Assembly: GCA_052384575.1 (NCBI GenBank)
Contig: JBQSUQ010000004.1
Length of the DNA: 64,000 bases
Direction: 5' to 3' (one strand)
Source of the DNA: JBQSUQ01 sp052384575
GTDB lineage: Bacteria > Pseudomonadota > Gammaproteobacteria > Enterobacterales > Pasteurellaceae
Below are positions 8,517 through 17,381 of this stretch, piece after piece. The translations under genes and the position numbers were made by a program. The notes below the pieces were generated by a model. It searched no databases. It worked only from the letters and a program-made list of their open reading frames with translations, and was not told the origin of the DNA. How positions within the stretch are numbered: the stretch's first letter is position 1; each line of letters opens with the position of its first letter.

Positions 8517-9785
8517 TTATTTACTTGCTTCAAAAGCTTGCTGTAAATCAGCGAGGATGTCATTAATGCTTTCAATACCACAAGAAAGGCGAATTAATCC
8601 TGCGGAAATCCCCGCTTTTTCTAACTCAGCTTCATTTAATTGACGATGCGTTGAACTGGCTGGATGTAAGGCACAAGTGCGAATATCTGCCACATGCACT
8701 TCACGAGAAATTAATTTTAAGGCATTTAGCCATTTTGCTGCAGTTTCACGCGTGCCTTTAATTTCAAAGGAAATCACACCGCATAAGCCATTCGGCAAAT
8801 ATTTTTGTTTTAAATCATAGTCTTGAGAATTACTTAATCCCGGATAATTGACTTTTACCACCTGAGGATGTTGTACAAGGAATTCAGCAACAGCTTGTGC
8901 ATTTTCATAATGGCGTTGCATACGAACCGCAAGGGTTTCCATGCCAAGATTAAGTAAAAAACTGTTTTGTGGTGCTGGAGTGGCGCCTAAATCACGCATT
9001 AATTGCACACGCGCTTTTACAATATAGGCTGCTGCACCAAAAGATTCCGTATAAACTAAACCATGGTAAGTTTGATCTGGTGTGCTTAATTGGGGAAATT
9101 TGCCATTATTCCAATTGAAGTTACCACAATCAACAATAGCACCGCCAAGCGCCACTGCATGACCATCTAAATATTTGGATGTGCTATGAATAATAATATT
9201 TGCACCAAATTCAATAGGGCGACAGAAATAAGGCGTAGCAAAGGTATTATCAACTAATAGTGGAATATCTGCTGATTTTGCTAAAGCAGCAAATTTTTCA
9301 ATATCTAATACCCGTAATGCAGGGTTAGCAATAGTTTCTGCAAAAACAGCTTTTGTATTTGGGCGAATCGCTTTTTTCAATTCCTCTAAAGGCAAATCTT
9401 GATCAACAAAGGTTACATCAATCCCCATTTTTTTGAACGTGTGGGCAAAGAGATTATAGGATCCGCCATAAATATAAGAAGCAGAAATAAAATGATCGCC
9501 AGCTTCAAGGATATTTAACATCGCGTAAAATACAGCCGCTTGCCCTGAAGCAGTACACATGGTTGCCACACCACCTTCAAGTGCGGTTAATTTTTCTTCC
9601 GCTGCGTTAGTGGTTGGATTAGACAAACGCGTATAGAAATATCCAGACGCTTGTAAATCAAATAACTTACCAATTTCTTCTGCAGAATCATAGGTATAGG
9701 TTGTACTTTGTACAATTGATTGAACGCGAGGTTCTCCGTTTTTAGGCTGATAACCAGCGTGTAAACATTGTGTTGCGAAATCCAT
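8517..9785 (-). CDS. metY: O-acetylhomoserine sulfhydrylase (homocysteine synthase)
   Basis: PLP enzyme of the Cys/Met metabolism family that makes homocysteine from O-acetylhomoserine and sulfide. The 422-residue length and the N-terminus (ATQCLHAGYQP, QSTTYTYDS) are typical of the MetY group, which is longer than MetB or MetC (about 380-395). The PLP lysine is in STSKYLDGHA (about residue 209), and GMETLAVRM and RLSCGIE are family signatures. MetX, which makes the acetylated substrate, is encoded at 44975-46045. The ribosome site AAGGAAG precedes the ATG. It lies downstream of dnaK behind a terminator, so it probably has its own promoter; I see no clear MetJ box in the gap. Confidence 0.9.
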   Translation of the reverse strand: MDFATQCLHAGYQPKNGEPRVQSIVQSTTYTYDSAEEIGKLFDLQASGYFYTRLSNPTTNAAEEKLTALEGGVATMCTASGQAAVFYAMLNILEAGDHFISASYIYGGSYNLFAHTFKKMGIDVTFVDQDLPLEELKKAIRPNTKAVFAETIANPALRVLDIEKFAALAKSADIPLLVDNTFATPYFCRPIEFGANIIIHSTSKYLDGHAVALGGAIVDCGNFNWNNGKFPQLSTPDQTYHGLVYTESFGAAAYIVKARVQLMRDLGATPAPQNSFLLNLGMETLAVRMQRHYENAQAVAEFLVQHPQVVKVNYPGLSNSQDYDLKQKYLPNGLCGVISFEIKGTRETAAKWLNALKLISREVHVADIRTCALHPASSTHRQLNEAELEKAGISAGLIRLSCGIESINDILADLQQAFEASK

Positions 9786-9837
9786 ATTGTCTTCCTTGTT
9801 TATTATTATTTGAAAAAAGATTCAGATAATATATATG

Positions 9838-9863
9838 ATAAAAGGGCGTATTGCTACGCCCTT
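9838..9863 (-). terminator. Intrinsic terminator of dnaK
   Basis: On the minus strand AAGGGCGTA and TACGCCCTT pair around a four-base loop and are followed by TTTTAT. It separates dnaK from metY. Confidence 0.85.
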
Positions 9864-9887
9864 ATATTTTTAAGATTAAAAGTAAAA

Positions 9888-11789
9888 TTATTTATCTTTC
9901 ACTTCTTCAAATTCTGCATCAACGACATCATCATTTGGTTTACCACCTTGCGCTTGTTGTGCTTGCGCTTCAGGTTGTGGTTGAGCAGCTTGCATTAATT
10001 TCTCAGAAACTTGAATTAATGCTTGTACTTTCGCTTCGATATCCGCTTTATCTTCACCTTTCGCCGCCGCTTCTAAATCTGTAACCGCTTTTTCGATTGG
10101 TGCTTTATCTTCAGCTGATAATTTATCGCCCACTTCGCTTAATTGTTTACGCGTACCATGAACTAAATGATCTGCTTGGTTACGAGCCTGTACTAATTCT
10201 TCAAATTTACGGTCTGCTTCCGCATTTGCTTCTGCATCACGTACCATTTGTTGAATTTCTTCATCGCTTAAACCTGAAGAGGCTTTAATCGTAATTTTTT
10301 GTTCTTTATTAGTACCTTTATCTTTTGCAGATACATGGATGATACCGTCCGCATCAATATCAAAGGTTACTTCAATTTGTGGCATACCACGTGGCGCAGG
10401 GTTGATACCCTCTAGGTTGAATTGACCTAAAGATTTATTATCTGCTGCACGTTTACGTTCACCTTGAAGTACGTGAATTGTCACCGCACTTTGATTATCT
10501 TCAGCCGTTGAGAACACTTGTGATTTCTTAGTCGGAATCGTGGTGTTTTTCTCAATTAAGGTTGTCATCACGCCACCCATGGTTTCAATACCTAATGAGA
10601 GTGGAGTAACATCTAATAATAGAACATCAGTTACGCTACCTGATAACACACCGCCTTGTACTGCTGCACCTACTGCAACTGCTTCATCTGGGTTTACGTC
10701 TTTACGTGGTTCTTTACCGAAGAACTCAGCCACTTTTTGTTGAACTAATGGCATACGAGTTTGACCACCCACAAGAATCACATCATCAATTTGTGAAACA
10801 CTTAATCCTGCATCATTTAATGCCACTTTAACAGGTTCCATTGAACGTGCCACTAAATCTTCCACTAATGCTTCTAATTTCGCACGTGTTAATTTAATGT
10901 TTAAGTGTTTTGGACCTGTTGCATCTGCAGTGATGTATGGCAGATTTACATCGGTTTGTTGTGCTGATGAAAGTTCGATTTTCGCTTTTTCGCCAGCTTC
11001 TTTTAAACGTTGCATCGCTAATGGATCGTTACGTAAATCTACACCTTGTTCTTTTTGGAATTCATCTACTAAATAGTTAATGACGCGGTTGTCGAAGTCT
11101 TCACCACCTAAGTGTGTATCACCATTGGTTGCTAATACTTCAAAGGTTTTTTCGCCACCTACTTCATCAATTTCAATAATAGATAAGTCGAATGTACCAC
11201 CACCTAAGTCATATACTGCGATAGTTTGGTTGCCTTTACCTTTATCTAAACCATAAGCTAATGCAGCTGCAGTTGGTTCGTTAATGATACGTTTAACTTC
11301 TAAACCTGCGATACGACCAGCATCTTTTGTTGCTTGACGTTGCGCATCGTTAAAATATGCAGGTACTGTAATAACCGCTTCTGTTACGGTTTCACCTAAA
11401 AAATCTTCCGCTGTTTTCTTCATTTTTTTCAATACTTCAGCAGAGATTTGTGGAGGTGCTAATTTATCGCCTTTTACATCAACCCAAGCGTCTCCATTAT
11501 CCGCTTTGATAATTTGGAATGGCATAATGTTTACATCACGTTGTACTTCTTGATCTTCAAAACGACGACCAATTAAACGTTTGATTGCAAATAACGTATT
11601 TTTCGGGTTTGTTACTGCTTGGCGTTTTGCTGGTTGACCCACTAAAATTTCATTATCATTCGTATAAGCAATGATTGACGGGGTTGTGCGATCGCCTTCT
11701 GCATTTTCAATTACGCGAGGTTTGTCGCCATCCATTACAGCCACACAAGAGTTGGTTGTACCTAAGTCAATACCAATAATTTTTCCCAT
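9888..11789 (-). CDS. dnaK: Chaperone DnaK (Hsp70)
   Basis: ATP-driven Hsp70 chaperone for folding and heat-shock recovery in the cytoplasm. The 633-residue protein starts MGKIIGIDLGTTNS with the phosphate-1 loop, followed by the nucleotide-binding domain (NEPTAAALAYG, DLGGGTFD near 200), the linker near 390 (VLLLDVTPLSLGIE), the substrate-binding domain and the acidic DnaK tail (VDAEFEEVKDK). The ATG at 11789 is set by that N-terminus and by a GGAGAAAA site; upstream in-frame codons run through the promoter. A sigma-32-like promoter lies at 11854-11882. Unusually, dnaJ does not follow: a terminator and then metY do. Confidence 0.98.
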   Translation of the reverse strand: MGKIIGIDLGTTNSCVAVMDGDKPRVIENAEGDRTTPSIIAYTNDNEILVGQPAKRQAVTNPKNTLFAIKRLIGRRFEDQEVQRDVNIMPFQIIKADNGDAWVDVKGDKLAPPQISAEVLKKMKKTAEDFLGETVTEAVITVPAYFNDAQRQATKDAGRIAGLEVKRIINEPTAAALAYGLDKGKGNQTIAVYDLGGGTFDLSIIEIDEVGGEKTFEVLATNGDTHLGGEDFDNRVINYLVDEFQKEQGVDLRNDPLAMQRLKEAGEKAKIELSSAQQTDVNLPYITADATGPKHLNIKLTRAKLEALVEDLVARSMEPVKVALNDAGLSVSQIDDVILVGGQTRMPLVQQKVAEFFGKEPRKDVNPDEAVAVGAAVQGGVLSGSVTDVLLLDVTPLSLGIETMGGVMTTLIEKNTTIPTKKSQVFSTAEDNQSAVTIHVLQGERKRAADNKSLGQFNLEGINPAPRGMPQIEVTFDIDADGIIHVSAKDKGTNKEQKITIKASSGLSDEEIQQMVRDAEANAEADRKFEELVQARNQADHLVHGTRKQLSEVGDKLSAEDKAPIEKAVTDLEAAAKGEDKADIEAKVQALIQVSEKLMQAAQPQPEAQAQQAQGGKPNDDVVDAEFEEVKDK

Positions 11790-11853
11790 TTGTTTTTCTC
11801 CTAGTTTTAAATCTGTTTTCACAACGCTTTTGTTATGAGCTTGCTTGCTATAC

Positions 11854-11882
11854 AAAATGTGGATTGTTTTTCTCTTTTCAAG
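11854..11882 (-). promoter_or_regulatory. Sigma-32 (heat-shock) promoter of dnaK
   Basis: On the minus strand CTTGAAA, a 13-nt spacer and CCACATTT closely match the RpoH consensus (CTTGAAA / CCCCATnT). It lies about 65 nt upstream of the dnaK start codon. Confidence 0.75.
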
Positions 11883-12056
11883 AGCATTTTTAAAAATTTT
11901 TGTTTTTATTTTATGCCATTGATATAAAAGATAAGCTTCACATGGGTAACAAAATAAGGCTGAATTTTGTGATTTCAAGAGAAAAGTTAATAAAAATTCA
12001 CCGCACTTATGCTAAGATAGCCAAAATATAACCATTCTTTTTAGTAGGAAATTGAA

Positions 12057-13499
12057 ATGAAAAAATCAACGATTGCATTAGCGGTTGTCGCTATTTTGGG
12101 AAGCGTTTGGGCGGGTGGTGCTTGGTACACAGGTCAAAAAGCGGAAGCTGAATATCAACGCCAAATTGAAGTGGCAAATACCAAATTAAAACAACAAACC
12201 TTAACGAAAGACGTAGATGGCATGAATTTCTATGCACAAATTGAAAATGTTAAATTTGAGCGTGGATTTTTTAGTTCAGATTATCGTTATGATTGGGTAA
12301 TGAAAATCAATGATATGGATTTCAATCTTCCACTTGAAGGTAAGTTTTATCATGGTCCAATCCCATTAAATCATTTAACGCAATTTAATTTAATGCCAGT
12401 GATGTTTTCTGTTACAGGACAACTTGTGAACAATGAACAAACACGAGCAATTTTTGAAGCGACAAAGGGCAAGTCTCCGTTCTTTTCTCAAGCTGCTGTT
12501 TCTTATGATCTTCAAACCAAAGGCTATGTTGATATCAATTCAGGTAATATGAAGTCATCGGGCGTTGAAGCCAATTGGGATAATGGCAAAATTAAGTTTG
12601 ATGTAGATAAAAATGGACTTGGCAAATCAGAAATGGAGATGCCTAAAGCTGATTTATTATTGTCAATAAACGATCCTAGATTGGCCACCATTAAAATAAC
12701 AATTGATGACCTAAAAGCGCATTCAGATGTGAAAAGTACTCAGTTTTCAACGTTATTTGATGGTTTTGTGAAAGCAAATATTGGACAAATTCAATATGAT
12801 TATACTTATCACGAAAATGTGCCTGAAAAATCAAGAGTGCAAAATTCGGTATTTAAGAATATTGCTCTTGATTATAATAGCAAGTTAAACAACGATTTTA
12901 TTGATAATGGTATTAAGCTAGATTTTGAATTTTTTGCCAATGAACAAGCATTAGGTAAATTTAAATTGAATGCAGAAGTGAATCATTTATTGGCTTCTGC
13001 GACAGATGAAATACAAAAAATATCTGCGGATAATGAAGCAGAATACCAACGTTTAGGTTTAGAGGTATTACAAAATGAACCGCACTTAAAAATTGATGAA
13101 TTAAGTGTAACCAATGAAAAAGGAAAAATTGAAGCGGACTTAAATATCAATGTGGCGAAAGTGGATTTAGCAAAAGTAAATTCAGCGCCTTTGAGTTTAT
13201 TTAAAGAACTAGCTTTACATGCTAAAGCAGATAAACAAGCTATTAGCCATTTATTAAATCAATTAATTCAAGTGGGCAAAGCTAATATGGATAAAGCAAA
13301 ATATGAGAAAAACATCGAATTAGCAGTGGACTCTTGGATTGATGAAGCGAAACAACAAGGCATACTCATTGAGAAAGAGGGTAAATTGACCTTAAACATT
13401 GAAGCTCAAAAAGAAGGTCTTAATTTTAATGGCTATGTAATTTCAGAACAAGACCTAAAATTCTTCTTACTCGGCGTACTAATGAAATTTGCTCATTAA
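12057..13499 (+). CDS. DUF945 (YdgA-like) envelope protein
   Basis: A 480-residue protein of the YdgA/DUF945 family, whose function is not established. Residues 1-25 form a signal or anchor segment (STIALAVVAILGSVWAGGAW), so the rest is probably periplasmic. The body is repetitive beta-rich sequence with conserved short patches typical of the family (VKFERGFFSSDYRYDW, KFYHGPIPL). It is a single gene divergent from dnaK. An uptake sequence lies 55 nt upstream, a ribosome site (TAGGAAAT) precedes the ATG, and an uptake-sequence terminator follows. Confidence 0.85.
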   Translation: MKKSTIALAVVAILGSVWAGGAWYTGQKAEAEYQRQIEVANTKLKQQTLTKDVDGMNFYAQIENVKFERGFFSSDYRYDWVMKINDMDFNLPLEGKFYHGPIPLNHLTQFNLMPVMFSVTGQLVNNEQTRAIFEATKGKSPFFSQAAVSYDLQTKGYVDINSGNMKSSGVEANWDNGKIKFDVDKNGLGKSEMEMPKADLLLSINDPRLATIKITIDDLKAHSDVKSTQFSTLFDGFVKANIGQIQYDYTYHENVPEKSRVQNSVFKNIALDYNSKLNNDFIDNGIKLDFEFFANEQALGKFKLNAEVNHLLASATDEIQKISADNEAEYQRLGLEVLQNEPHLKIDELSVTNEKGKIEADLNINVAKVDLAKVNSAPLSLFKELALHAKADKQAISHLLNQLIQVGKANMDKAKYEKNIELAVDSWIDEAKQQGILIEKEGKLTLNIEAQKEGLNFNGYVISEQDLKFFLLGVLMKFAH

Positions 13500-13503
13500 A
13501 ACG

Positions 13504-13536
13504 AAAAAAGTGCGGTGAATTTCACCGCACTTTTTT
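13504..13536. terminator. Uptake-sequence inverted pair, bidirectional terminator
   Basis: AAAAAAGTGCGGTGAA and TTCACCGCACTTTTTT are almost perfectly symmetric, so T runs occur on both strands. It serves the convergent DUF945 and ElyC-like genes. Confidence 0.9.
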
Positions 13537-13541
13537 ATTCA

Positions 13542-14288
13542 TTAAAATTTTTCTTTCCAATAGCCTAACCATTCTTTCAGCAATTGCATGTTGGCATTGA
13601 TTGCGCCGGCTTGAGGGATAAAATGCATATAATTAAGTCCGTAGCTTTCTGGGGTAACGCCATTTCCTACACTAGCAGGTAGAACAATAAATCCTTCGCG
13701 TTCGAATAACAATTTGGCACGTTGCATATGCCATTGATTTGTGACCAAAATAATTTTTTTTATACCTTCTCGTTCAAGCATTTCATAACTGAATTTGGCA
13801 TTTTGTATGGTATTTAACGCGCGTTCTTCCAACCATTTCGGTTTAATGCCAAAAAAGGTAAATAATTCTTGCCCCATGACTGCCGCTTCAGAATTGCCAT
13901 TTGGACTGGCACCACTGATTAAAATAGGTAATTCAGTTTCTTTATGTAAATAAGCCGCATAACGCATACGTTCTAGCACTAATCCCGGAACAGTTAAGCT
14001 ACGGTAAAGTTCTTTGCTATCTCGTAGTCCACCGCCTAGTACGACAATGGCTTGGGCTTGTTGGTAATCTGCAACGGTTAAGTTATCCTCTTTGGTTAGG
14101 CTATCATTGAGCCATTGAGCCGTATAGGGAATGCTGACAATGTACAATATGCCAATGCTGAGAAAAGCACTTAAAAACGCCATTTTCTTGCATTTAAATA
14201 ATAAACATAACAGAGCAAAAATGCCCAAAATAATGACGTTAAAAGGGGGAAGTGCAATCGCACTAAGTAATTTAGTTAATTCAAACAT
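13542..14288 (-). CDS. elyC: ElyC/YcbC-like DUF218 membrane protein
   Basis: A 248-residue inner-membrane protein with two N-terminal transmembrane segments (about 5-28 and 34-55) and a DUF218 domain (residues about 78-230) with AIVVLGGGLRD, ISGASPNGNSEA and VTNQWHMQRA. E. coli ElyC affects peptidoglycan synthesis and undecaprenyl-phosphate use; the exact reaction is not known. A second DUF218 protein, SanA-like, lies at 44112-44780. It is transcribed divergently from the polysaccharide operon, which also depends on the undecaprenyl carrier; a functional link is only a suggestion. Confidence 0.8.
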   Translation of the reverse strand: MFELTKLLSAIALPPFNVIILGIFALLCLLFKCKKMAFLSAFLSIGILYIVSIPYTAQWLNDSLTKEDNLTVADYQQAQAIVVLGGGLRDSKELYRSLTVPGLVLERMRYAAYLHKETELPILISGASPNGNSEAAVMGQELFTFFGIKPKWLEERALNTIQNAKFSYEMLEREGIKKIILVTNQWHMQRAKLLFEREGFIVLPASVGNGVTPESYGLNYMHFIPQAGAINANMQLLKEWLGYWKEKF

Positions 14289-14360
14289 AATCGTCCTTAA
14301 AATAGGCTAAAAGTGCGGTTATTATTACGGAAATATTGCACGAACTCAATCACTAAAATA

Positions 14361-14390
14361 CTGTCAAATAATTAGCCAAAATGCTATGAT
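14361..14390 (+). promoter_or_regulatory. Candidate sigma-70 promoter of the polysaccharide operon
   Basis: CTGTCA at 14361 and TATGAT at 14385, 18 bp apart, lie 25 bp before the first start codon of the operon. Confidence 0.45.
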
Positions 14391-14415
14391 ATGGCAATTT
14401 TTTAGGAAGGTAAAA

Positions 14416-15384
14416 ATGAACCCAATTCTCGTTGAATTAAAACAAAAATTACAAAAAATTGAACAACTCATTGTTGATAAAAATGACGTGCTATATTTCG
14501 ATTATCCGCTGCATTTAAATGTGGGAGATTTATTAATTTATGCAGGAACTGAACAATTTTTTAAAGATTATCAGATTAATGTTCGTTTAAGACGTGCATT
14601 ACAAGCGTTTGATATTGAAGAAGCAAAAAAATATGTAACGGAAAAAACCACGATTCTTTGCCATGGTGGTGGAAATTTTGGTGATCTTTATCCGAGCATT
14701 CAAAAAATGCGTGAAGATTTAGTGCAGGCATTTCCAAATAATCGCATTATTTTAATGCCACAAACCGCGCATTTTTCTCATTCTCAAGCTATGCTTGCTT
14801 CCGCTGCAATTTTTTCTCAGCATAAGGATCTGCATTTATTTGCCAGAGATACAAAAACCTTTGCGCTTATGCAAGCGAACTTTTCAGTCAATACTTATTT
14901 ATCACCAGATATGGCGCATCAGCTGTATGGCATTTTGCCACAGAAAAATGTACAACAAAAAACAGGGAAAATCCTTTATTTTTTGCGTAAAGATATTGAA
15001 AAAAGTCATATTGAATCTGAAGTGCAGGCGAAATTATCCAGTAATGATGATGTGAAAGATTGGGAAGATATTTTATTACCAAGTGATTTGAAATTTGAAT
15101 TATGGTGTAGCCGTTTTTCTAAACTTGCTAATAAATTTAAATTACCATTTGTTAAAAATAAAGTTAACGATCTTTGGTATCAGCATGCTTTAAAAGTTAT
15201 CCAACGTAGCCAAGATATTTTCTTAAACTATGATGAAGTGGTAACAAGCCGTTTGCATGGGCATATTTTTTCTTGCTTATTAGGTCTGCCAAATCAAGTC
15301 TGTGATAACTCTTACGGTAAGAATACGGGCTATTATCATCAATGGACGCAAGAGATTAGCTACACAAAATTATATGAAATCTAG
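14416..15384 (+). CDS. Polysaccharide pyruvyl transferase family protein
   Basis: First gene of a six-gene surface-polysaccharide operon. The 322-residue protein belongs to the pyruvyl-transferase (PS_pyruv_trans) family, which adds pyruvate ketals from phosphoenolpyruvate to sugars. Visible family features are LHLNVGDLLIYAGTEQF near residue 35, GGGNFGDLYPS near 85 and the C-terminal TSRLHGHIFSCLLGLP near 285. I start it at 14416, behind AGGAAGG, rather than at the upstream in-frame ATG at 14386 that falls in the promoter. It overlaps wzx by 11 nt. The acceptor sugar cannot be read from sequence. Confidence 0.85.
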   Translation: MNPILVELKQKLQKIEQLIVDKNDVLYFDYPLHLNVGDLLIYAGTEQFFKDYQINVRLRRALQAFDIEEAKKYVTEKTTILCHGGGNFGDLYPSIQKMREDLVQAFPNNRIILMPQTAHFSHSQAMLASAAIFSQHKDLHLFARDTKTFALMQANFSVNTYLSPDMAHQLYGILPQKNVQQKTGKILYFLRKDIEKSHIESEVQAKLSSNDDVKDWEDILLPSDLKFELWCSRFSKLANKFKLPFVKNKVNDLWYQHALKVIQRSQDIFLNYDEVVTSRLHGHIFSCLLGLPNQVCDNSYGKNTGYYHQWTQEISYTKLYEI

Positions 15385-16594
15385 TATGCATTTAATTAAA
15401 TTAATTAGTGTTACTTTGCTAAGTATGGTGCTGACAATGGTCAGTGCCTTTATTCTTGCCCGTTTTTTGTCCGTTGAAGATCGTGGTTTACACCAATTAT
15501 TTATTACTTCCGTATCCTATGTGGTTACCATTGCAACCGGTGGAGTCGGTTTCGCCTTAGTGTTAAGCATGCGTAATAAGCAATATCAAGGATGGCAAGG
15601 CTATTTAGTCGCCTTTTTGATTTTATCTTTAGTTGTTGCTTGTCTTGCCTTAGTTTTATTTGATTTTACCAATTATTCCGTATTGTTTATCGTCAATGTT
15701 GTGTTAACTGCTATTGCGACCGTTACTTTAGAAAAAAGTAAAAGCGATCCTGCGTTACGCATTTATCGCAAAATTACCTTGCAACAACCAATTTTGTTGG
15801 TCGCCGTTTATGGTATTGCTTATTTAATTTTAAAAGAGCAACCTTTGGTGATTGCGCTCTATTTATTTACCTTGTATAGCTTGGTGCAAGCCTTGTTATG
15901 CTTGCATTATTTATACCAAATTCATCGTGGATTTATTCAGCATAACCCAGTTCAACCTATTGATAAAAAATTCTTTTTTACTACTTGGTTTAAACAAAAT
16001 TTATTACAGCTGTTTGGTGCAACGACCGTTAATTTAGATAAATTTTTGATTACATTATTTATGGGCAACTATGTGCTAGGGCTTTATACGGTCTGTATTG
16101 CTTTTGATAGTTTGCTTACCCGTTTTATTAATATGTTGGCGGATTATTATTATTCAGGCTTAATTAATCATTTAAATCGACTCAAAGCGGTATTGGTAAT
16201 TGTGGTGTTAATGAGTATTTCTGCGGTTATTTTAGTACCGTTATTGGCCGAACTTGTTATCGTCTTTTTCTTTAGTGCGAAATATGCTGAGGTCGCGCCA
16301 ATTTTAGTTTGGTTTATTATTAATTCGATTTTGGCGGGATTATCTTGGGTGCTATCGCAAAATATGCTATTGCAAGGTAAACAAATCTTATTATTTACTC
16401 GTCAATTGATTTCTATTGTGGTGTTTACCCTTTTATTTTATGTGTTTAGAGAACAACAACTTTATGGTGTGGCTTATGCCTTAATTGGCGCGAGTGCAAC
16501 CCGATTAGTGATTTCAATTATTTATTATTTTAAATATCCGATCACAGATTTATTAAACAAAGAACAAAATTTAGAACAAAAAAGTGCGGTGTAA
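15374..16594 (+). CDS. wzx: Wzx-type oligosaccharide flippase
   Basis: A 406-residue membrane protein of the polysaccharide-export superfamily with about 12 hydrophobic segments, opening LIKLISVTLLSMVLTMVSAFILARFLSVEDRG, the usual Wzx N-terminus. It would flip undecaprenyl-linked oligosaccharide across the inner membrane. The start overlaps the end of the pyruvyl transferase; a second ATG at 15386 is equally possible. The last residues (KSAV) are encoded by an uptake sequence that runs into the stop codon, so the tail was probably shaped by DNA-uptake selection. Confidence 0.88.
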   Translation: MKSSMHLIKLISVTLLSMVLTMVSAFILARFLSVEDRGLHQLFITSVSYVVTIATGGVGFALVLSMRNKQYQGWQGYLVAFLILSLVVACLALVLFDFTNYSVLFIVNVVLTAIATVTLEKSKSDPALRIYRKITLQQPILLVAVYGIAYLILKEQPLVIALYLFTLYSLVQALLCLHYLYQIHRGFIQHNPVQPIDKKFFFTTWFKQNLLQLFGATTVNLDKFLITLFMGNYVLGLYTVCIAFDSLLTRFINMLADYYYSGLINHLNRLKAVLVIVVLMSISAVILVPLLAELVIVFFFSAKYAEVAPILVWFIINSILAGLSWVLSQNMLLQGKQILLFTRQLISIVVFTLLFYVFREQQLYGVAYALIGASATRLVISIIYYFKYPITDLLNKEQNLEQKSAV

Positions 16595-16595
16595 A

Positions 16596-17381
16596 ATGAG
16601 AAAGTTTTTAATTTCCTTAGCAAAAGATGTACAACGTCGAGAGCTATTTTTCTCCCAACCTGATACGGCGGATTTTGAAGTGTTTGATGCCGTCAACACA
16701 ATGAGTTGGTCAGAGGAACAGCTAGAAAGTTATTTTGATATCGACAGTTTTAAATTAGCTTATGGTCGTGCCGCAACTAAAGGTGAAATCGGTTGTACAT
16801 ACAGTCACTTAGATGTGTATAAGCTGATTATAGAAGATGAAAACATTGGTGAAGACGAATATGCACTTGTTTGTGAAGATGACGCCTTATTTGCCGCAAA
16901 TTTTCAGCAAAATTTAACCGCACTTTTACACCAAAAGCCAAAGGCCGATATTATTTTAGTTGGTCAGTCAAAAATTGCAGATTTTAATGACAAGGAACTT
17001 TGCATTAATTATCCAACCACTTTTAAGTCATTACAAAAAAGTATTGAAGGTACGCCTTATCGCTATGCTTATCCTTATAAAAATTATTTTGCCGGCACCG
17101 TTGCTTATCTAATTAAAAAATCGGCTTGTCGCCGTTTTTGGCAGGAAGTGGAACAAAGTTGTTCAGTGTATTGGCTTGCTGATGATTTTATTTTATTTGG
17201 TAAAAGATTTGGCTTGGATATTGTTGTTGTACGTCCCTTAATGGTGATTGAGAATCCGGTGTTGGTGAGTAATTTATCGAGCACAAGGGCTGAAAAGAAA
17301 AATAATTTAGCTAAAAAACTCATCAAGTTTCCAATGAAGAAAGTCATGGCGATCATGAGAAATTTATCATGTCCAGTTTAA
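16596..17381 (+). CDS. Glycosyltransferase family 25 (LPS biosynthesis)
   Basis: A 261-residue cytoplasmic enzyme of the GT25 family, typified by Lic2A/LgtB galactosyltransferases. It has the family opening (KFLISLAKDVQRRE), GEIGCTYSHLDVYK near 65 and the acidic motif CEDDALF near 90. It is expected to add galactose or a related sugar to the oligosaccharide repeat or LPS. It follows wzx after 1 nt with an uptake sequence where the ribosome site should be, so translation probably depends on coupling. It overlaps the next gene by 13 nt. No simple-sequence repeat of the kind that phase-varies lic genes is present. Confidence 0.88.
   Translation: MRKFLISLAKDVQRRELFFSQPDTADFEVFDAVNTMSWSEEQLESYFDIDSFKLAYGRAATKGEIGCTYSHLDVYKLIIEDENIGEDEYALVCEDDALFAANFQQNLTALLHQKPKADIILVGQSKIADFNDKELCINYPTTFKSLQKSIEGTPYRYAYPYKNYFAGTVAYLIKKSACRRFWQEVEQSCSVYWLADDFILFGKRFGLDIVVVRPLMVIENPVLVSNLSSTRAEKKNNLAKKLIKFPMKKVMAIMRNLSCPV

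Noticed and set aside
11790..11978. 63-codon extension of dnaK
   Set aside because: It reads through the heat-shock promoter; DnaK starts MGKIIGIDLGTT.
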